A stretch of DNA of 12,542 bases from Dehalococcoidales bacterium. Its GTDB lineage: Bacteria > Chloroflexota > Dehalococcoidia > Dehalococcoidales > UBA3254. Every line of letters begins with the position of its first letter. Position 1 is the stretch's first letter. Positions 9,617 to 12,542 of the stretch are shown here, piece after piece. Under the pieces are notes generated by a model that was not told the origin of the DNA, searched no databases, and saw nothing but the letters and a program-made list of their open reading frames with translations. Position numbers and translations under genes: made by a program. The stretch spans positions 1 to 12,542 of the forward strand of contig JAFGOB010000108.1 in NCBI GenBank assembly GCA_016926695.1, written 5' to 3'.

Positions 9617-9847
9617 TTATTCCGCGGGTGCGAACCAGCCTGAAGTAGGACGTATTACAGCCTCTAGTTGAGCGGAATTTCCCGATACCAGCCCCATTCC
9701 GGCATGAGTATCGAGTACAGCCCTTTTTTCCTGGTCCGTTAATTCGAATCGGGAGATGACGCTTTCAGGGTTAGCGATGAATTGCTGTCTGGTCTTATTA
9801 TCGCTGAAGATTCGTTTTACCAGCATCTGAAGATTGTTTGATTTCAT
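9617..9847 (-). CDS. comX: ComX-like pheromone precursor
   Basis: A 76-residue peptide precursor. The leader-like part (residues 1 to about 60) is amphipathic and has N-P-E-S-V at 26-30 and F-E-L-T-D-Q-E-K-R-A at 34-43. This resembles leaders of modified peptides and the N-P-E...F...E pattern of ComX. The last residues are I-R-P-T-S-G-W-F-A-P-A-E, with the only tryptophan at W71, five residues from the end. Tryptophan close to the C-terminus is the site that ComQ prenylates in Bacillus ComX (55 residues). The mature peptide would be released from the C-terminal end; the cleavage point cannot be read. The ATG at 9847 is chosen because GGAGG lies 6 bases upstream. A longer in-frame start at 9919 would fall inside the promoter. 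The gene is first in its operon. Pfam-level homology is unverified, but context makes the call good. Confidence 0.75.
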   Translation of the reverse strand: MKSNNLQMLVKRIFSDNKTRQQFIANPESVISRFELTDQEKRAVLDTHAGMGLVSGNSAQLEAVIRPTSGWFAPAE

Positions 9848-9860
9848 AACGTACCTCCGC

Positions 9861-9880
9861 TCCAGTATTATCGTACTGGA
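9861..9880. promoter_or_regulatory. 7+7 dyad in the comX leader
   Basis: TCCAGTA at 9861-9867 and TACTGGA at 9874-9880 are perfect complements around a 6-base centre. The dyad lies just downstream of the predicted comX transcription start (about 9884, minus strand) and ends 13 bases before the start codon, touching the GGAGG ribosome binding site. It could be an operator for a repressor or autoregulator, or an RNA hairpin that limits ribosome access. Confidence 0.5.
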
Positions 9881-9890
9881 TATATCATAA

Positions 9891-9919
9891 ATAATACAGG
9901 AAAAGTTAAGTAATTGCAA
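9891..9919 (-). promoter_or_regulatory. Promoter of the comX-comQ-comP-ridA operon
   Basis: On the minus strand, TTGCAA (9914-9919) and TATTAT (9891-9896) are separated by exactly 17 bases, matching the sigma-70 consensus 4/6 and 5/6. Initiation near 9884 gives a leader of about 37 bases. No other convincing promoter is seen inside the operon, and the gaps between its genes are 22, 2 and 27 bases, so all four are probably one transcript. Confidence 0.7.
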
Positions 9920-10019
9920 CCTTGATCCACAAATTTACGAGACTAATCAAGCCGGAATTATTTCACTAATAAAGTACGTAATCTCAGGGCTGTTCTTCTT
10001 TCTCCCGCGGAAGTACGAA

Positions 10020-10060
10020 AAAGTGTAACCTGTGTACTCGGACTAAAGTATAACCTGTAC
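10020..10060. repeat. Two direct repeats, 25-bp period, possible IS end
   Basis: AAAGTGTAACCTGTGTAC at 10020-10037 and AAAGTATAACCTGTAC at 10045-10060 are nearly identical and start 25 bases apart. Two or more short, spaced, transposase-binding repeats are a hallmark of element ends such as those of the IS21 family, and from memory this TAACCTGT wording recurs in such ends. No transposase gene or opposite end is present in the window, so this would be a scar. With only two units, a CRISPR array is excluded. Confidence 0.4.
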
Positions 10061-10179
10061 TATTTTGTTATTCGCCGGTCTCCTCAGCCTTAAAAAAGCA
10101 CGTTCAGACATAATAAATATGTAGTGCCGCGCCCATATGTTGAAATAACCATTTCAAAATTTAGATAGTTTATTACCTG

Positions 10180-10213
10180 TTGCTATAAAGCTAATGAGGA
10201 TGTAGTATATAAT
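10180..10213 (+). promoter_or_regulatory. Promoter region of the SEFIR-NACHT gene
   Basis: TTGCTA at 10180-10185 is followed after 17 bases by TAGTAT at 10203-10208, a 4/6 and 4/6 match. An overlapping perfect TATAAT at 10208-10213 has no good -35 partner. Either use places the start near 10215-10220, leaving a leader of about 75 bases. Expression is probably weak or conditional, as is usual for defence genes. Confidence 0.45.
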
Positions 10214-10292
10214 ACAAAAAACTACTCTCTGGAATTTTTGTTCGTACACAATAGAAAGACCAGTTCGTTGTACTTTTGCAGAGGGACACTAA

Positions 10293-12164
10293 ATGGCAAC
10301 GCCAGATAGATATCATCCGAAAATTTTTATCAGCTACAGCCAGGATAGTCAAAAACATATTGATCGAGTTTTAGATTTCTCAAGTCGGTTGCGTTCGCAT
10401 GGGATTGATACGGTTTTGGACCAATATGAGAGATCGCCTGCTGAAGGATGGCCGCTCTGGATGGAGAAAAATATACGTAACTCAGACTTTATATTGGCAA
10501 TATGTACTGAGACGTATTACAGGCGGGTTATGGGAGATGAAAGTCCTGGCAAAGGCAGGGGCGCGAATTGGGAAGGAAAATTGATTCGCCAATATATTTA
10601 TAGTGAAGGAACCAATATAAAGTTTATTCCGATATTGTTTGACAACAGTGACATTAATCATATTCCGGATCACTTGCGAGGTGCAACGTTTTATAATATC
10701 GATACACAAGAAGGATATGAAAAATTATATCGATGCCTAACAAATCAAATAATAACAATACCCGATATCGGTGAATTAAAGGCTTTACCTGTACTTGATC
10801 GGAAAACAGATTACAGGGCTCACTATCCCGATGTCTTTAACGAGGAAAATCTGATAAAGAACTATTTGGAGATGCTCGTTAGGAAATGTAATACTTTAGG
10901 GGGCCTTGATGTGGGGCCAAGGTTAACACTGGAGCGGATTTACATTAACAGAGACTTGCATACAGATAAAAGTGCTACAAATAAAACGACAGGAGAAGAA
11001 ACAATATGTGACGATGAAATGCTTGCGCAAAAGGATCCTTTTATTTTAGTCAGCGGGAACGCAGGCCTTGGGAAAACATCCCTCCTAAAAAATTTGGTAT
11101 TAAAGGAATGCCAGAAAGATATAAATAAACTTGAGCGTTTTCCGATTTTTGTTTCGCTGGGAGTTTTGGGGCAACAGCCAAAATCATATATCAAAAAAGC
11201 AACGATTGGACAGATAGCTTTAGATGAGTTATCAGGCAGTGGAAATGAAGAGATTATTGCCTTAATCGATCGGCTCGTCAAGGAGAGAAAATTGTTGGTA
11301 TGCCTTGATGGCCTGGATGAAGTGCCCAATGAATCCAGTAATGACATTAAGTTGTGGATAGATAGCCTTCATAACAGATTGACGAATGGACAAATTATAG
11401 TAACCTCACGGAAATATTCCGACAACATCAGCTTGGAGAGATTCAGGAAATACGACATTTTTGAGTTGAACGACCAGCTAAAGGAGAAGTTTGTTTATTT
11501 GTGGTTTGGAGCTATTGATGAGAAAGGCACAGAAACCGGGCGTGCACAACATTTTTTGACTTTAGTACGTAAGAACAATAATTTCTCCCGCATACTGGGA
11601 AACCCGTTATTCCTGGCGATAATCTGCTTGAACTATGAAATCAAGGAAAACATTGCACGAAATCCAGCAGAGATGATAGAGCTTTTTGTATGTCATCTCC
11701 TTAAAGAATGGGATAGGAAACGAGGGGTGAGGAGAATAACTGCACTCATGGAGGAAAAGCCCAGGGAGGAAATACCTTATTTTCTTGAGCTGAATGTATT
11801 AGACCAAGTTGCTTTTTATCTGTTCGAAAGAGGAATTACCTTGATTGATGAAAGGGAACTCTATTCTATCGTACGCCGGGTATGCAGGGATGAGAAATTA
11901 AATTTTTCTGAAGCCAGTGTAATTCATGAAATTTCAGAAACAAGTGGGATTATCACCGTTCAGCAAAAACAGAAATATCAATTCTCCCACCAGTTATTGT
12001 ATGAATTTTTTGTAGCAAATTCTTTATATTATAGGTATCGACAAAAGAGCACATCAAAAAGTGTTAAGGTCTGGATCGAGAAAAAGGGACACAATGAGCG
12101 TAACGGCAATATCATGGCTTTTTTAAACGATTTGTTTGAATACAAACCGGAAGAGAGTAATTGA
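10293..12164 (+). CDS. SEFIR-NACHT (NLR-like) defence protein
   Basis: A 623-residue two-domain protein. Residues 9-150 form a SEFIR domain (TIR relative): K-I-F-I-S-Y-S-Q-D-S at 10-19, G-I-D-T-V-L-D-Q-Y-E at 37-46, W-M-E-K-N-I near 56-61, and E94 in N-W-E-G, a candidate catalytic glutamate. Residues about 250-450 form a NACHT STAND NTPase: Walker A G255-N-A-G-L-G-K-T262, Walker B L338-D-G-L-D-E343, T371-S-R373 and G436-N-P438. A winged-helix segment follows, with F564-S-H-Q-L-L-Y-E-F-F-V-A575. Bacterial SEFIR domains are reported NAD-depleting effectors, and NACHT proteins are reported antiphage sensors. I infer an abortive-infection role: sensing, oligomerisation, NAD loss. No LRR, TPR or WD repeat sensor follows the NACHT, so the C-terminal part is unusually short. 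GAGGG lies 7 bases before the ATG. Codons are AT-rich compared with genes to the left, suggesting acquisition. Confidence 0.85.
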   Translation: MATPDRYHPKIFISYSQDSQKHIDRVLDFSSRLRSHGIDTVLDQYERSPAEGWPLWMEKNIRNSDFILAICTETYYRRVMGDESPGKGRGANWEGKLIRQYIYSEGTNIKFIPILFDNSDINHIPDHLRGATFYNIDTQEGYEKLYRCLTNQIITIPDIGELKALPVLDRKTDYRAHYPDVFNEENLIKNYLEMLVRKCNTLGGLDVGPRLTLERIYINRDLHTDKSATNKTTGEETICDDEMLAQKDPFILVSGNAGLGKTSLLKNLVLKECQKDINKLERFPIFVSLGVLGQQPKSYIKKATIGQIALDELSGSGNEEIIALIDRLVKERKLLVCLDGLDEVPNESSNDIKLWIDSLHNRLTNGQIIVTSRKYSDNISLERFRKYDIFELNDQLKEKFVYLWFGAIDEKGTETGRAQHFLTLVRKNNNFSRILGNPLFLAIICLNYEIKENIARNPAEMIELFVCHLLKEWDRKRGVRRITALMEEKPREEIPYFLELNVLDQVAFYLFERGITLIDERELYSIVRRVCRDEKLNFSEASVIHEISETSGIITVQQKQKYQFSHQLLYEFFVANSLYYRYRQKSTSKSVKVWIEKKGHNERNGNIMAFLNDLFEYKPEESN

Positions 12165-12511
12165 ATTCGGATCAACTGGATTTTTATCAACTGTATCTTG
12201 CTTCGATCTCGGCGAAAATAGGTCATTTCGAATACATCAATGATTGTGGTAGTCAGGAGATAGTACTGGTCTTTCATGATATACCCTGGAATGTAAACGC
12301 TCGTTTGGCGATAGCCTCTGTGCTGGAAGACCTGGCATTACGGCGGATGATTGATCTTGTTGGTATAGATGGAGCTATGTTTCCGCTATATATAAACACT
12401 ACAAAATTGAGCACCTTTCCTGTTTCGGAGGTGCGACGGAATACAGGGTTGTATTTTCTAATAACCCGAAGGGCAGAGTTCCACGGGCCGAGCCCGTGGG
12501 TGAATGAATAG
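12161..12511 (+). CDS. Unknown 116-residue ORF coupled to SEFIR-NACHT
   Basis: I do not recognise this protein. It begins with TTG in a TTGA overlap with the SEFIR-NACHT stop and is preceded in its own frame by TAA, so TTG is the only early start. This suggests translation by re-initiation. The upstream GGAAGAGAG is a weak binding site. The sequence looks like a compact alpha/beta protein (hydrophobic stretch Q-E-I-V-L-V-F near 32-38, then V-N-A-R-L-A-I-A-S-V-L-E-D-L-A-L). No signal peptide or membrane helix is seen. It may be the missing sensor part or a partner of the NACHT protein. The last residues (H-G-P-S-P-W-V-N-E) are encoded by a perfect hairpin and trailing bases, so the natural C-terminus may have been replaced by a mobile-element end. 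Confidence 0.45.
   Translation: MNSDQLDFYQLYLASISAKIGHFEYINDCGSQEIVLVFHDIPWNVNARLAIASVLEDLALRRMIDLVGIDGAMFPLYINTTKLSTFPVSEVRRNTGLYFLITRRAEFHGPSPWVNE
12481..12499. repeat. Perfect 8-bp hairpin, possible IS200/IS605-type end
   Basis: CCACGGGC (12481-12488) and GCCCGTGG (12492-12499) are exact complements around CGA, followed by GTGAATGAATAGG. There is no T-run, so it is not an intrinsic terminator. Short subterminal hairpins with 3-4 base loops are recognised by Y1 transposases of the IS200/IS605 family, and a similar CCCGTGGG wording is common at such ends. The window stops 43 bases later, so no transposase can be seen. Confidence 0.4.
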
Positions 12512-12542
12512 GCGGCGATGTGGTAATGTTAGTGCATGGAAA

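Larger units (their letters stand above)
9848..10292. other. Junction between the peptide operon and the defence gene
   Basis: This 445-base gap holds no gene I can support. It contains divergent promoters for the peptide operon (minus) and the SEFIR-NACHT gene (plus), a dyad in the comX leader, and two repeats at 10020-10060. Composition becomes visibly AT-rich from about 9880 and stays so into the next gene. Short reading frames here have no ribosome binding sites. Confidence 0.6.

Noticed and set aside
9848..9919. Longer version of the comX-like gene with 24 extra N-terminal residues.
   Set aside because: Its start codon lies in the predicted -35 box and has no ribosome binding site, while the ATG at 9847 has GGAGG at ideal spacing.
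10020..10060. Start of a CRISPR array.
   Set aside because: Only two units with 9-10 bases between them, and no cas gene nearby.
12481..12499. Rho-independent terminator of the SEFIR-NACHT operon.
   Set aside because: The hairpin is strong but no T-run follows on either strand.

Overview
The window reads as a bacterial chromosome segment. The organism is probably a Chloroflexota bacterium, perhaps of the Dehalococcoidia. That is an impression from the GyrB wording (short type without the gammaproteobacterial insert, Y-N-A-V-D-E-A in the ATPase site, E-G-E-S in TOPRIM) and from a group III phosphofructokinase. No marker here fixes the phylum.

Layout. Positions 1-296 hold no gene I can defend, only inverted repeats. 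A GNAT acetyltransferase (minus) diverges from pfkA (plus), followed by an MFS transporter of the oxalate/formate-antiporter type and by gyrB. These are ordinary chromosomal genes with visible promoters. gyrB converges on, and overlaps by 4 bases, an operon running the other way from about 9.9 kb to 5.8 kb.

That operon is the main discovery: a small peptide precursor with one tryptophan near its C-terminus, an isoprenyl-transferase-like protein, a large polytopic histidine kinase, and a RidA deaminase. The first three match ComX, ComQ and ComP of the Bacillus quorum-sensing system in type and size. Their order is X-Q-P instead of Q-X-P. The kinase carries a ComP-like membrane sensor (PDZ-like outer loop, many transmembrane helices, GAF-like region) joined to an ordinary HisKA/HATPase transmitter instead of the HisKA_3 type that partners ComA. 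No response regulator lies in the window. The proposed logic is that the prenyltransferase lipidates the tryptophan of the precursor, the mature peptide is released, and the kinase senses it from outside. A good sigma-70-type promoter and a 7+7 dyad sit upstream of the precursor gene.

From about 9.9 to 10.3 kb there is a non-coding, AT-rich junction with two 25-bp-spaced repeats that look like the end of an old insertion sequence. Beyond it lies an AT-richer gene for a SEFIR-NACHT protein, a probable NLR-like antiphage defence protein. Its stop codon overlaps the TTG start of an unknown 116-residue ORF. That ORF ends in a perfect 8-bp, 3-base-loop hairpin resembling an IS200/IS605-type element end. 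The right third of the window is therefore probably an acquired defence segment beside core genes.
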